Part shown: one piece after another, positions 1 through 9,519 of the stretch
How positions within the stretch are numbered: the stretch's first letter is position 1
Layout: the number at the start of each line of letters is the position of its first letter
From: Ilyomonas limi
GTDB taxonomy: Bacteria > Bacteroidota > Bacteroidia > Chitinophagales > Chitinophagaceae
Assembly (NCBI RefSeq): GCF_005233845.1
Contig: NZ_SZQL01000001.1
Span: forward strand, 545,304 to 609,303
Direction: 5' to 3'
DNA: 64,000 nt
Made by a program: the position numbers and the translations under genes
The notes under the pieces: model-generated
Database searches by the model: none
What the model saw: only the letters and a program-made list of their open reading frames with translations
What the model was told of the DNA's origin: nothing

Positions 1-1659
1 GGCGATCCTGCCTTAACCGCTACTTACATCAATGGCATTTATAACGAGCTGCCTGCAGGGCCTGCAATGAATGCCGGGAATGTAGATGAATCAAGAAGCA
101 GGGATGCGGATGGCCTGAATTTTAATAACATGGTGATAACACAGGATGATGGAGAATACGGCGGATGGAGTGGAGCATACAGTGCTATCCGGCATTGCAA
201 TGTAGCTCTGGAAAATCTTTCTAAAGCATCATTCGACCCAACGCCGGTTGATGGGGTTTCTTTGAAAGACAGAATGCTGGGGGAAGTTCATTTCCTCCGG
301 GCTTATCTCTATTTCAGGTTAACTAATTATTATGGCGGTGTGCCTATTATTACAAATGTTTATGGCTTGGATGATGATTTTAAAATAGAACAAAGCACTT
401 ATGCAGATTGTATAAATTTTATTGTAAGTGATCTTGATTCTGCTGCCAATTTATTACCCCTTATTCAGAGTGGTGACAATGATGGCAGGGCAACCAAAGG
501 TGCTGCGCTTGCTTTAAAATCGAGGGTTTTATTATATGCAGCCAGTGATCTGCATAATCCTGAAAAAAATGGAAGTGTAATAAATGGATTTTCCCGCCCG
601 GAATTATTGGGTTATACAGAGGGCGATGCAAGAGCCCGCTGGCAGGCTGCAAAAGATGCTGCTAAAGCTGTTATAGATTTAGGCATATATGAATTATATA
701 AACCATCACCTGCATCTGCCGAAGAAGCTACCCAGAATTATAGTGATCTTTTTACATCCACCAAAAGTGTAGAAGATATTTTCGTGAAATATAGTTCGGC
801 TTCAACAGGCGGTGGTTATAATGGCTGGAATATCGCTCCTAATGGCTGGTATGGCAATGGTGGCGTTGGCGCTATTAATGAATTAGTAGATGCGTATGAA
901 ATGGCAGATGGAAGCAAGTTCAGCAGAAGCAATCCTGCACAGGCAGCACAACCATACAGTAACCGTGATCCACGTTTGGCTGCTACTGTTCTTTTTGAAG
1001 GAAATAAATACAGGCAGCGTCCGGCAGATCTAACTATCTACGATCCCGTAGGAGTGGGGCAGTTCGGTTCATGGGAAAAATGGGATAACAGTGCCAATGA
1101 AAAGTATGTTGTATATGGACTCGATACACGTAACAGTATTGCCAATTCATGGAATGGTAATGAATGCGGCGCTACAATGCTTAAATTTTTAAATAAATCA
1201 GTAGATATTCAAAAGTCTTTTCAGGATTTAACGATCCGCTGGATAAGATATGGAGAGGTGCTGCTGAATTATGCCGAAGCCTGTATTGAACTTGGTGAAG
1301 ATGCCGAAGCAAGAACGTATATCAATATGATAAGGAAAAGATCTTTTATGCCCGATGTTACCGAATCCGGAACTGCATTAATGGAGCATTACCGCAATGA
1401 AAGACGCATTGAAATGGCGTATGAAGATCAACGATTCTTTGATGTTCGCAGGTGGATGATTGGCCCCGAAGCTTATCATGATGTGCACGGGGTGCAAATT
1501 GTATATGCGTTAAATCCCGATCATACAACCGCTACTGTTCCCACTGTTACACCCATTGTTATACGTCCCGGAAAATGGGATAACAAGGCTTATTTCTTTC
1601 CTATAACAAGGAGTGAAATGAATAAGAATGATAAATTGGTGCAACTGCCGGGATATTAA
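1..1659 (+). CDS. SusD/RagB-family outer-membrane nutrient-binding lipoprotein, 5' end missing
   Basis: The reading frame is open from the first base (it enters with GDPALTATYINGIYNELPAG), so the visible first ATG at 67 is internal and the true start lies outside the window. SusD proteins are surface lipoproteins that cap a SusC TonB-dependent transporter and bind the glycan. Seen here: the TPR-type helices (GEVHFLRAYLYFRLTNYYGG), the RYGEVLLNYAEACIELG segment, the ERRIEMAYEDQRFFDVRRW segment and a C-terminal FFPITRSEMNKN...Q-L-P-G-Y end, all typical of the family C-terminal half. Its SusC partner is presumably just upstream, off the window. It heads the block of catabolic genes that follows on the same strand, but a 241-bp spacer with a terminal-inverted-repeat element separates it from the next gene. 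Confidence 0.93.
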   Translation, partial: GDPALTATYINGIYNELPAGPAMNAGNVDESRSRDADGLNFNNMVITQDDGEYGGWSGAYSAIRHCNVALENLSKASFDPTPVDGVSLKDRMLGEVHFLRAYLYFRLTNYYGGVPIITNVYGLDDDFKIEQSTYADCINFIVSDLDSAANLLPLIQSGDNDGRATKGAALALKSRVLLYAASDLHNPEKNGSVINGFSRPELLGYTEGDARARWQAAKDAAKAVIDLGIYELYKPSPASAEEATQNYSDLFTSTKSVEDIFVKYSSASTGGGYNGWNIAPNGWYGNGGVGAINELVDAYEMADGSKFSRSNPAQAAQPYSNRDPRLAATVLFEGNKYRQRPADLTIYDPVGVGQFGSWEKWDNSANEKYVVYGLDTRNSIANSWNGNECGATMLKFLNKSVDIQKSFQDLTIRWIRYGEVLLNYAEACIELGEDAEARTYINMIRKRSFMPDVTESGTALMEHYRNERRIEMAYEDQRFFDVRRWMIGPEAYHDVHGVQIVYALNPDHTTATVPTVTPIVIRPGKWDNKAYFFPITRSEMNKNDKLVQLPGY

Positions 1660-1660
1660 G

Positions 1661-1782
1661 TACATTGTCAAACTAAATAGCTGAAGTGTTCGGCGGGTGC
1701 GGGCACCCGCCGATAGCCCGCTGATGGATAGGTCTCATCATCCGAAAAGATAGCGGTTAAATTATATTTAATTGACAATGTA
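1661..1782. repeat. 122-bp element with inverted termini and a GC-rich internal hairpin
   Basis: The ends are a perfect 11-bp inverted repeat (tacattgtcaa at 1661-1671, ttgacaatgta at 1772-1782), and the similarity extends to about 20 bp with few mismatches. Inside, at 1691-1712, cggcgggtgc and gcacccgccg form a 10-bp stem with a 2-base loop, very GC-rich against AT-rich surroundings. It starts directly after the SusD stop codon. It could be a small non-autonomous mobile element (MITE) or an elaborate terminator. There is no T-run after the inner hairpin and I could not see a clear target-site duplication. Confidence 0.6.
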
Positions 1783-1900
1783 GTAAGTTCTGTTGCCTAA
1801 AAAAATGTTGATGAAACCCGGCATAATACTGCTTAAAACACACAGAGGAATGAAAATGCGAGGTTCCATCTGACATTGATATAACATAAGAAATTTTCAG

Positions 1901-3040
1901 ATGAATAAATATTTATTATTCTTTTTTAGTTTGTTGGTTTTTAGTAAAGGAATGGCTCAAATAAGCTTTCGGAAGCAGATGATTGCTGCTGAGAGCTTTG
2001 AGTCTGTTAATGTGTTTGATGTAAATAATGATGGGAAAACGGATATTGTATCCGGCGCATTTTGGTATGAAGGTCCGAATTTCATAACAAGACATTTTAT
2101 TGGTAATATTGAAAGGACTGGCCCAACGGGAGAATACTGGGCTGATTTTGCTACAATTCCATTGGATGTAAATGGCGATGGAAAAATGGATTTTGTAAGT
2201 GGCGACTGGTTTAGCAAATGCATGTGGTGGTGGGAAAATCCCGGTAATAATGAACAATGGAAAAAACATATTATTGATACTACCGGTAATGTTGAGTGTA
2301 TAAGAGCCTGGGATGTGGATGGAGATGGAACAGTAGAAATTGTTCCAAATAATCCCGGAAGTTCTTTAAAGTTCTATAAACTGCAAAAAGACAAACAGGA
2401 TAAATCCACCGGAAAGTTTTTAAAAGTAGAGGTAACTCAAAAACAGGATCACGGAGTAGGATTTGGCGATATTAATGGTGATGGTCGCGGCGATTTTGTA
2501 ATAAGCGATGGATGGATAGAGGCACCGGCTGATAGAATAAATGGCAAATGGATTTTGCATAAAGAGTTTACCTTAGGAACGGTTAGCGTACCGGTATTGA
2601 TTGAAGATGTGAATAAGGATAGCAAGATGGATCTTATCGTTGGTCAGGGGCATGATTACGGTCTTGACTGGTATGAACAAAAAACAGATCAGTCTGCAAA
2701 AAGAATTTGGGTAAAACATCCTATTGATCCCTTTCATTCGCAATATCATACGATGGAATGGGCAGATATTGATAACGATGGGCAAATGGAATTAATTACA
2801 GGAAAACGTTATCGTGCTCATAATGGCGCAGATCCGGGCGGCAATGATTTGTCCGGATTGTACTATTTTAAATGGAATGGCGAATCCTTTACAAAAAATA
2901 TTATCAGTTATGGCCCGCTGGGCGAAGGAAAGGGAACCGGGCTTTTCTTCGCCATTGCAGATTTGCATCATACCGGGCGTAAGGATATTATTGTAGCAGG
3001 TAAGGACGGATTGTATGTTTTTTATAATGAAGGCTTGTAA
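1901..3040 (+). CDS. secreted FG-GAP/VCBS repeat beta-propeller protein
   Basis: 379 residues with an N-terminal signal peptide (MNKYLLFFFSLLVFSKGMAQ). The body is built from repeated calcium-binding loops of the D-x-N/D-x-D-G-x-x-D type: DVNNDGKTD, DVNGDGKMD, DVDGDGTVE, DINGDGRGD, DVNKDSKMD and DIDNDGQME. This is the hallmark of FG-GAP/VCBS beta-propellers. Tryptophan-rich stretches (FWYEGPNF, MWWWENPGNN) recur between the blades. Such proteins are exported and often accompany SusCD loci, where they are assumed to bind or act on glycans; no catalytic residues can be assigned here. The best guess is a carbohydrate-binding or auxiliary protein of this locus. Confidence 0.8.
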   Translation: MNKYLLFFFSLLVFSKGMAQISFRKQMIAAESFESVNVFDVNNDGKTDIVSGAFWYEGPNFITRHFIGNIERTGPTGEYWADFATIPLDVNGDGKMDFVSGDWFSKCMWWWENPGNNEQWKKHIIDTTGNVECIRAWDVDGDGTVEIVPNNPGSSLKFYKLQKDKQDKSTGKFLKVEVTQKQDHGVGFGDINGDGRGDFVISDGWIEAPADRINGKWILHKEFTLGTVSVPVLIEDVNKDSKMDLIVGQGHDYGLDWYEQKTDQSAKRIWVKHPIDPFHSQYHTMEWADIDNDGQMELITGKRYRAHNGADPGGNDLSGLYYFKWNGESFTKNIISYGPLGEGKGTGLFFAIADLHHTGRKDIIVAGKDGLYVFYNEGL

Positions 3041-3148
3041 TTTGGCTTTTAAAAGATAGGATAAACGATTGCAATTTTTCCGATAAAAAAGAAATTTGAG
3101 TCAGGCGTATAGGTATCATTTGCATCCCACAGAGGCACAAAGCTCACG

Positions 3149-3189
3149 AAATTTCTTCTTTGTACTCTTAGGCGCTTTGCAAGAAATTT
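3149..3189. repeat. small inverted repeat in spacer
   Basis: aaatttctt (3149-3157) pairs with aagaaattt (3181-3189) around a 23-base loop. It sits beside 'cacagaggcacaaag' at about 3129-3143, a sequence style that recurs in another spacer of this window (about 32334-32362). It is probably intergenic repeat material. Function is unknown. Confidence 0.35.
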
Positions 3190-3283
3190 TTACCAGTTAT
3201 CGTGAGATTTAAAACGCTTTATTCTAAAAAAGAAATATAATATTTAGCTTCAAATTGTTTAACCTTAAAATTAGCATCTGTAC

Positions 3284-5989
3284 ATGACTATTTCGAAGAT
3301 GAGATTAGAAAGAACACTGATAGGATTTTTAATTCTTATTATTTCAGCAACTGCCTGTAGTCCATCTGGCTCAGAATCAGAAAATAAAAATGTTGACCCA
3401 AAAGTGGCAAACCTCAAACTACCTGAAGGTTTTCACGCCGATCATCTATATTCTCCCGGCGAGAATGAACAGGGTTCCTGGGTTGCCATGACTTTCGACG
3501 ATAAAGGCAGAATGATCACCTCCGATCAATATGGAAACCTTTATCGTACTACTATTCCGCCTATCGGCTCCGATACAACGCAAAAAGTAAACGTTGAAAA
3601 ACTGCAGATAAAAGTTGAAGGCGATACAACGATGCACAAGATGGGCTTTGCCCAGGGGTTATTATACGCTTTCAACAGCCTGTATGTAATGGTGAATGAT
3701 GAAGGCGATACTGCTCTCTCAAAACCAAGTGGCCTGTATCGTTTGCAGGATACAAACGGAGATGATCAGTTTGATAAAGTGTCTTTATTAAAAAGGTTGT
3801 ATGGCAACGGTGAGCACGGCCCGCACAGCGTTGTTTTGTCACCCGATAAAAAATCTATTTATGTGATTGCAGGAAATTTTACAAAGATGCCTGAAATGGA
3901 CGTGTATAAATCTCCTCCTGCAAAAAGGGAAATTGATAACCTGCTGCCTTTGATAAGAGATCCTAATGGTCACGACAATACCGTAAACACGCATGGCGGC
4001 TGGATAGCGCATGTGGATTCAACAGGTTCTCATTGGGAATTGATAAGCTCCGGCTTTAGAAATCCTTTCGACCTCACTTTCAACGAAGCAGGAGAAATGT
4101 TTGCCTACGATTCGGATATGGAGTGGGATTTTGGTCTTCCCTGGTATCGCCCTACCCGTATTTGCCATGTAACCAGTGGCAGCGAATTTGGCTGGCGCCC
4201 CGGCACCGATAAATGGTCGCCTTCTTTTCCCGATAATTTACCACCGGTGTTAAATGTAGGTCAAGGTTCTCCTACCAGTTTCTTTAGTGGTCACAATGCA
4301 CATTTTCCTGAAAAATACCGCAAATCTTTATTTGCTTTCGACTGGAGTTTTGGAATTATTTACGCTGTTCAGCTTGAGCCGAATGGTGCGTCCTACAATG
4401 CAAAAGGGGAAGAGTTTGTTTCCGGTTCTCCTTTGCCTTTAACAGATGGTATGATTGGTCCTGATGGTGCATTGTACTTTCTTACAGGCGGCCGCAGGCT
4501 TGAATCAGATTTGTACCGCGTTTATTATGGCGATAACTCAGGCAATACTGAAAAACTCGCTGAGGTAAAACCAAGTGAAGAGCTGAATATCCGCAGAAAA
4601 CTGGAAGAATATCATGGTCAGCCAAAAGCTGGTGCTATAGATTTTGCCTGGCCCTATTTAAAACACAATGACCGATTTGTTCGGTTTGCTGCAAGAATTG
4701 CTGTAGAGAATCAACCGGTTAGCGAATGGCAGGATAAAGCGCTGAACGAAAAAGACCCTGTTATTTTAACGCAGGCTATCATTGCATTGGCTCGCCAGGG
4801 CAATCCGGCTGTAAGAGACCAGGCGTTGAAGTCGCTGATGAGTGCTGATTATACAAAACTTTCCGAGCCACAACAAATAGATTTTGTAAGAGCATTTGAA
4901 TTGGTTATGTCCCGCCTGGGATTGCCGGGAGCAGATGTAAAAGCACAGATAGCTGCTTATCTTAATCCGCAATATCCCGCCAAAACAAACGAATTAAACC
5001 GGGAACTGAGCAAGGTGTTGGTTTATGTAGATGCGCCTCAGTCTGTAGAAAAAACAATGGATTTGCTCGCTACTGCCAAAGACGATAAGTCTAACCAAAA
5101 TACGCTTACCCAATCTTCCGACCTTATTCTTCGTAACCCGCAATACGGGTTGGATATTGCTAATACCCTGTCAAAATTGCCGCCGGCGCAACAAACGTTT
5201 TACGCTACTGTGCTAAGCCAGGCTAAAACAGGATGGACACCTGAGCTGCGGGAAAAATATTTTAAGTGGTTTTACGATGCTTTTAAATACAAGGGTGGTC
5301 ACAGCTTTATTGGGTTTATTAATCTTGCCCGTAAAGATGCCCTCAGCCATGTTCCCAAAGAGCAGTTTGCTTATTATAATACCTTGTCGGGAGATTCTTT
5401 GGTTGCCAAAGGTGGCATTTATGTAGTGAATGCCGTTCAGCAACCAAAAGGACCAGGAAGAGACTGGACGGTAGAAGAAGCAACGCTGGTTGCTGATAGT
5501 GGTATTACCAATCGCGATTTTGAACATGGAAAAGCGATGTTCACTGCTTCGCTTTGCAGTTCCTGCCATACCATGAAAGGCGAAGGCGGCGTAGCTGGCC
5601 CTGATCTTACACAACTGGGCACCCGCTTCTCTTACAAAGACATGCTGGAGGCGATCATAGAGCCAAGCAAAACAATTTCCGATCAATATGGCGCTACGGT
5701 TTTTTATCTTAAAGAAGGAGGCTCCGTGTTAGGAAGATTGATCAGCCAGGATGATGAAAAATATATTATTTCTCAAAACCCGTTTGATCCTCAAATAACA
5801 AGAGAAGTACTTAAAAAAGATGTGGCCCGTACGCGGCTTTCAGATGTTTCGCCCATGCTTCCCGGACTGATCAATCGCTTAAACCCGGAAGAGTTGAAAG
5901 ATCTGCTGGCTTACCTGAAATCCGGCGGTAACGCACAGGACACCATCTTTTCAAACAAAAAACAGGTAGCAGAACAAAAAAGCAAATAA
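3284..5989 (+). CDS. lipoprotein dehydrogenase-like propeller with HEAT-like helices and C-terminal c-type heme domain
   Basis: 901 residues. The signal peptide ends in a lipobox (ISATAC, Cys25), so it is probably anchored in a membrane facing the periplasm or surface. Residues about 45-430 look like the PQQ-type sugar dehydrogenase (sorbosone dehydrogenase-like) propeller found in membrane-bound dehydrogenase-domain proteins (LPEGF, HGPHSVVLSPD, GMIGPDGALYFLTGG). Residues about 440-700 are helical repeats. The C-terminus is a single-heme cytochrome c domain: CSSCH at 758-762, then GPDLTQLG, and a likely axial Met858 (SPMLPGL) before LNPEELKDLLAYLKSG. The family is common in Planctomycetes and Bacteroidota and is expected to oxidise a sugar or alcohol and pass electrons to the heme. 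Substrate is unknown; the neighbours suggest a glycoside. An alternative start is Met6. Confidence 0.85.
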   Translation: MTISKMRLERTLIGFLILIISATACSPSGSESENKNVDPKVANLKLPEGFHADHLYSPGENEQGSWVAMTFDDKGRMITSDQYGNLYRTTIPPIGSDTTQKVNVEKLQIKVEGDTTMHKMGFAQGLLYAFNSLYVMVNDEGDTALSKPSGLYRLQDTNGDDQFDKVSLLKRLYGNGEHGPHSVVLSPDKKSIYVIAGNFTKMPEMDVYKSPPAKREIDNLLPLIRDPNGHDNTVNTHGGWIAHVDSTGSHWELISSGFRNPFDLTFNEAGEMFAYDSDMEWDFGLPWYRPTRICHVTSGSEFGWRPGTDKWSPSFPDNLPPVLNVGQGSPTSFFSGHNAHFPEKYRKSLFAFDWSFGIIYAVQLEPNGASYNAKGEEFVSGSPLPLTDGMIGPDGALYFLTGGRRLESDLYRVYYGDNSGNTEKLAEVKPSEELNIRRKLEEYHGQPKAGAIDFAWPYLKHNDRFVRFAARIAVENQPVSEWQDKALNEKDPVILTQAIIALARQGNPAVRDQALKSLMSADYTKLSEPQQIDFVRAFELVMSRLGLPGADVKAQIAAYLNPQYPAKTNELNRELSKVLVYVDAPQSVEKTMDLLATAKDDKSNQNTLTQSSDLILRNPQYGLDIANTLSKLPPAQQTFYATVLSQAKTGWTPELREKYFKWFYDAFKYKGGHSFIGFINLARKDALSHVPKEQFAYYNTLSGDSLVAKGGIYVVNAVQQPKGPGRDWTVEEATLVADSGITNRDFEHGKAMFTASLCSSCHTMKGEGGVAGPDLTQLGTRFSYKDMLEAIIEPSKTISDQYGATVFYLKEGGSVLGRLISQDDEKYIISQNPFDPQITREVLKKDVARTRLSDVSPMLPGLINRLNPEELKDLLAYLKSGGNAQDTIFSNKKQVAEQKSK

Positions 5990-6012
5990 TAAAAAGAATT
6001 ATTATAGTTTCC

Positions 6013-6041
6013 AACCCCCCTCTCCGCCGGAGAGGGGGGTT
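6013..6041. repeat. perfect 14-bp stem, 1-base loop hairpin
   Basis: aacccccctctccg at 6013-6026 is followed after one base by its exact complement at 6028-6041. This C/G-run hairpin sits 23 bp after the cytochrome gene stop. There is no T-run, so it resembles a REP-like dispersed hairpin more than a classical terminator, although it could still stabilise or end the transcript. Confidence 0.75.
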
Positions 6042-6117
6042 GAGGTGAGGTTTGAACAAGCAGTGAAGGGTTTCATTTTACATAATCATTAAAAGGTAAT
6101 AAAAGGAGAAAATAAAT

Positions 6118-7185
6118 TTGAAACCAGGCTGGGCTGATAAAATAACTAATCCTACACAATTGGGCGGAATTGAAACTGCTGTATTGGATAACGGTGCTGG
6201 CCGCGGAACCCGTATTGCCTGGATAAATACAGGAACCGGCTTTCGTTACAAAGTGGTTATTGACCGTGCAATGGATATTGCTGATGCTTTTTATAATCAG
6301 TATAACCTGGCGTGGTTAAATAATCCCGGTGTTACACCACCTCAGCCCTTTTCGCATAGAGGAACAGACTGGTTAAGAACATTTGGCGGCGGTTTGGTTA
6401 CAACCTGTGGACTTGATCATGTTGGTGGCCCCGAAACGGATGCTTTTGGCGAACGTGGTTTGCATGGACAAATCAGCAATATTCCGGCAGCAATAGAGTC
6501 CATCATACAGCCGGACCCTGTGGCGGGTAAAATGGAAATGCGTATCACCGGCGTTACAAATCAAACACAGATATTTGGCCCAAGCCTCGAATTAAGACGA
6601 ACCATATCAGGAACACTTGGAAAAGCAGCTATTTATATTCATGATGAAGTGCGCAACCGCGGTAACAAACCTGCGCCGCACATGCTGTTATACCACTGCA
6701 ATTTCGGTTGGCCGCTGGTAAACGAAGGAACAGATATTATATGGGAGGGCAGTTGCGATCTGCATAAAGCAGCAGATAAAGATAAAATATTCAGGGAAGG
6801 TAATAATTTCCGTAAATGCCCTGCGCCGCTGGATGCGCATAATGGAACCGGTGAAGAAGTAGCATTTATTAATATAAAAGCAGATGATGCTGGCCAATGT
6901 GTATGCGGGTTGTATAATGAAACATTGCAGATTGCTGTGACCTTGCGGTTTCCTAAAAAACAATTGCCGTGGCTAACCAACTGGCAGCATTGGGGAAAAG
7001 GAGAATATGTAACCGGCCTGGAGCCGGGAACACACCCGCCTATAGGACAAGCAAAAGCAAGAGGACAAAATAATTTGATCTATATTGAGCCGGGTGAAAG
7101 CAGGAATTACGATCTCGCGATCGAAGTGTTATATCAGCAAGAAAAAATTCAGGATTTTTTACAACATTCAACGAAAGCAAATTAA
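6118..7185 (+). CDS. DUF4432 family protein (aldose-1-epimerase-like fold)
   Basis: 355 residues, cytoplasmic (no signal peptide). The start is TTG; a good Shine-Dalgarno (aaaaggag, about 6099-6106) about a dozen bases upstream supports it and no better ATG is available. The N-terminal pattern (GGIETAVLDNGAGRGTRIAWI, then VVIDRAMDIADAFY) and the TTCGLDHVGG ... ERGLHGQISN ... LLYHCNFGWPLVNEG blocks are typical of the DUF4432/galactose-mutarotase-like superfamily. The His residues of HGQ and YHCNFG lie where mutarotases carry catalytic histidines. The likely role is epimerisation or isomerisation of a sugar intermediate. It is 22 bp upstream of the cupin gene and probably co-transcribed with it. 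Confidence 0.82.
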   Translation: MKPGWADKITNPTQLGGIETAVLDNGAGRGTRIAWINTGTGFRYKVVIDRAMDIADAFYNQYNLAWLNNPGVTPPQPFSHRGTDWLRTFGGGLVTTCGLDHVGGPETDAFGERGLHGQISNIPAAIESIIQPDPVAGKMEMRITGVTNQTQIFGPSLELRRTISGTLGKAAIYIHDEVRNRGNKPAPHMLLYHCNFGWPLVNEGTDIIWEGSCDLHKAADKDKIFREGNNFRKCPAPLDAHNGTGEEVAFINIKADDAGQCVCGLYNETLQIAVTLRFPKKQLPWLTNWQHWGKGEYVTGLEPGTHPPIGQAKARGQNNLIYIEPGESRNYDLAIEVLYQQEKIQDFLQHSTKAN

Positions 7186-7207
7186 GAATCACTATTAATT
7201 AAAGCCA

Positions 7208-8422
7208 ATGGAAAAACTAAGTTTAGCTGCAAAAGCATTAGACCAGGGAAAAGGCATACTTCGGCTGGCGCCTACCTGGGTGCCAAGATCATTTTGTGTA
7301 CCGGGCAGACGCATTAAGCTTCACCCCGATGATTACTACGTTTTGGGTGGTCAGCGGGGCGGTATTGACGAACGCTGGCTCTCTTCAACAACACCTGCAA
7401 AAAACGGTCCTTTGACCGGTGAAAATGAAGGATTAAGCGCCGTAGTTTTTAAAGATGGAACAAAAGACGGGCAGATCCTGCTAAAAGATGTAATAGATGA
7501 ACTAAAAGGCGCATTAATTGGTGACAGGTTATGGAATGAGCATCAATCCTGGCCTATGTATTCCAAGTTTTTTGATAATATGGGCCCTTTGCCGCATCAT
7601 GTGCATCACAACGATGAAAAGGCAGCTTTGATTGGCCAGAGAGGTAAACCGGAAGCTTATTATTTTCCACCACAGTTAAACAATCATGGCGGTGATTTCC
7701 CTTATACTTTTATGGGACTTTCACCGGGAACAACAAGAGCGCAAATCCGTGAATGTCTCGTAAATTTTACAAAAGGCGATAATAAAATCACCAATTATTC
7801 GCAGGCATTCCGGCTTGAACCGGGTACCGGTTGGGATGTGCCACCAGGACTGCTTCATGCACCGGGCAGTATGTGTACTTACGAGCCGCAAAAAGCTTCC
7901 GATGTATTTGCTATGTATCAGTCGCTGGTTAATGAAGCGATCATTCCTGAAGAATTGTTATGGAATGGCACCCCAAAAGAAAGCATCGGCGATTTTGAAC
8001 AACTGTTGGATGTGATTGACTGGGAACTGAATCTTGATCCTTATATTCATCAAAACCGTTACATGCAGCCAAAGCCTGTATGGTCTTTGGAAGAAATGAA
8101 AGCAGCAGGATATATCGAAAACTGGATATGTTACAAATCGGATGCCTTTAGCGCAAAAGAACTGACCGTTTTTCCCGGCGCAACAGTTACTATTAAGGAT
8201 AGTGCAGCTTATGGCATGATCCTGATGCAGGGGCACGGCAAAATGGGCGTTTGGGATATTGAAACCCCGTCGCTTATTCGCTACGGACAGCTAACCAATG
8301 ATGAATTTTTTGTGAGCGAACAAGCGGCAATGGAAGGTGTTACCATCGTTAATGCATCTGCAAACGATCCTATTGTTATGCTGAAACACTTTGGCCCCGG
8401 AAATCCCGACCTTGTTTTATGA
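7208..8422 (+). CDS. two-domain cupin, mannose-6-phosphate-isomerase-like
   Basis: 404 residues, cytoplasmic. The first cupin core has a metal-site pattern with His130-131 and His133-134 (LPHHVHHNDEK), Glu149 (GKPEAYYF) and His217 (PPGLLHAPGSM), as in metal-dependent sugar isomerases of the class I mannose-6-phosphate isomerase type. The C-terminal part (FPGATVTIKDSAAYGMILMQGHGKMGVW) is a second, metal-free jelly roll. The reaction cannot be fixed from sequence; ketose-aldose isomerisation of a sugar released by this locus is the natural guess. It is flanked by DUF4432 and a TIM-barrel isomerase on the same strand with short spacers. Confidence 0.75.
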   Translation: MEKLSLAAKALDQGKGILRLAPTWVPRSFCVPGRRIKLHPDDYYVLGGQRGGIDERWLSSTTPAKNGPLTGENEGLSAVVFKDGTKDGQILLKDVIDELKGALIGDRLWNEHQSWPMYSKFFDNMGPLPHHVHHNDEKAALIGQRGKPEAYYFPPQLNNHGGDFPYTFMGLSPGTTRAQIRECLVNFTKGDNKITNYSQAFRLEPGTGWDVPPGLLHAPGSMCTYEPQKASDVFAMYQSLVNEAIIPEELLWNGTPKESIGDFEQLLDVIDWELNLDPYIHQNRYMQPKPVWSLEEMKAAGYIENWICYKSDAFSAKELTVFPGATVTIKDSAAYGMILMQGHGKMGVWDIETPSLIRYGQLTNDEFFVSEQAAMEGVTIVNASANDPIVMLKHFGPGNPDLVL

Positions 8423-8460
8423 TCTTTATCTTTTTTAATTTTCTAATTTAAGCTAACGAT

Positions 8461-9519
8461 ATGCAAGAAAACAATTATCCAAAACTGCATAATGCCACCT
8501 GGCCCGGCATTGTTGGAAAAGGGCCTGATTCGGAGCCAGTCATTCCATTTGATACCATGCTTGAAATGACTGCCGCAGCGGAAGTAAATGGTATTAAATT
8601 CGACGGTATTGACATCGGCCTTCTTGATCCGCATTTTAATATTGATATGACGGATGATGATATTAAAAGGCTGGCCGAAAAAGTTGCTTCCTATAATCTT
8701 ACAATCGGCAGCCTCGTAGCGCCTATATGGGGCGGACCTGCCATGGGAAGCAAGGAAGAACGGGAAATGTTTGTGAATATGGTTCGCAAAGCCTGTAATA
8801 TCGGGTATAAACTTCGCGAACTCGGTGTCCGTCCTTACGGTGTTGTCCGGATTGATTCCGCCAGTAAACCTGAAAGCTGGGCTGCCGATCCCGCAAATAA
8901 TACCAAATTGATTGCCGATACTTTTCGCCAGGCCTGTGATGTTGCTGCGGAATACGATGAAAAGCTTGCTGCCGAAGGCGAGATCTGCTGGGGCGGTATG
9001 CACAGCTGGAAAACGATGATAGAAACGCTGGAAGCCGTTGGCCGTCCTAATATTGGTTTCCAGGCAGATATGTCGCATACACTATTATATCTGCTCGGTT
9101 ATAATCGTCCCGAAGACCGTATTTTACCAGTTGATTTTGAATGGGGAGACAGAAAAGCTTTGGATGAAGCATTGAGAACCTTAACCAATGCGCTTCGCCC
9201 CTGGACGATTGATTTTCATGTTGCTCAAAATGATGGTACGGTGCATGGTACCGGCTCCCACGATAAAACAGGTCGTCATTGCCTTGCAACCGATCCTAAT
9301 GGCAAATTGGATATTGTTCACGATGCAGGTTATTGGCTGCGCGATGAAAACGGTGAACTCACCAAAGCATTTAAACACATTTGCTGGGATGGCTGTATGT
9401 TCCCTAACGAAGTGATGACGCAGCAGAAAACCTGGAATGATATACTGGCAACCCTGATAAAAGTGCGCCATGCACATGGTTGGTATCAGCCTGAAAAAAA
9501 AGAAGAACCAGTATTATAA
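8461..9519 (+). CDS. sugar phosphate isomerase/epimerase (TIM barrel, AP endonuclease 2-like family)
   Basis: 352 residues, no signal peptide. The barrel shows the acidic and histidine positions expected for divalent metal binding: [13 protein letters not shown], a Glu in [23 protein letters not shown], and a later FHVAQNDG. Family members interconvert keto sugars (C2/C3 or C4 epimerisation, or isomerisation). In known 3-keto-glycoside pathways, members of this family sit beside Gfo/Idh/MocA dehydrogenases and process the 3-keto sugar, which matches the neighbours here. The start is the ATG 38 bp after the cupin stop. A 562-bp spacer follows, so the oxidoreductase downstream may have its own promoter. 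Confidence 0.82.
   Translation: MQENNYPKLHNATWPGIVGKGPDSEPVIPFDTMLEMTAAAEVNGIKFDGIDIGLLDPHFNIDMTDDDIKRLAEKVASYNLTIGSLVAPIWGGPAMGSKEEREMFVNMVRKACNIGYKLRELGVRPYGVVRIDSASKPESWAADPANNTKLIADTFRQACDVAAEYDEKLAAEGEICWGGMHSWKTMIETLEAVGRPNIGFQADMSHTLLYLLGYNRPEDRILPVDFEWGDRKALDEALRTLTNALRPWTIDFHVAQNDGTVHGTGSHDKTGRHCLATDPNGKLDIVHDAGYWLRDENGELTKAFKHICWDGCMFPNEVMTQQKTWNDILATLIKVRHAHGWYQPEKKEEPVL

Noticed and set aside
8443-9078. 211-codon minus-strand ORF
   Set aside because: Antisense to the TIM-barrel epimerase, no signal or family motif.
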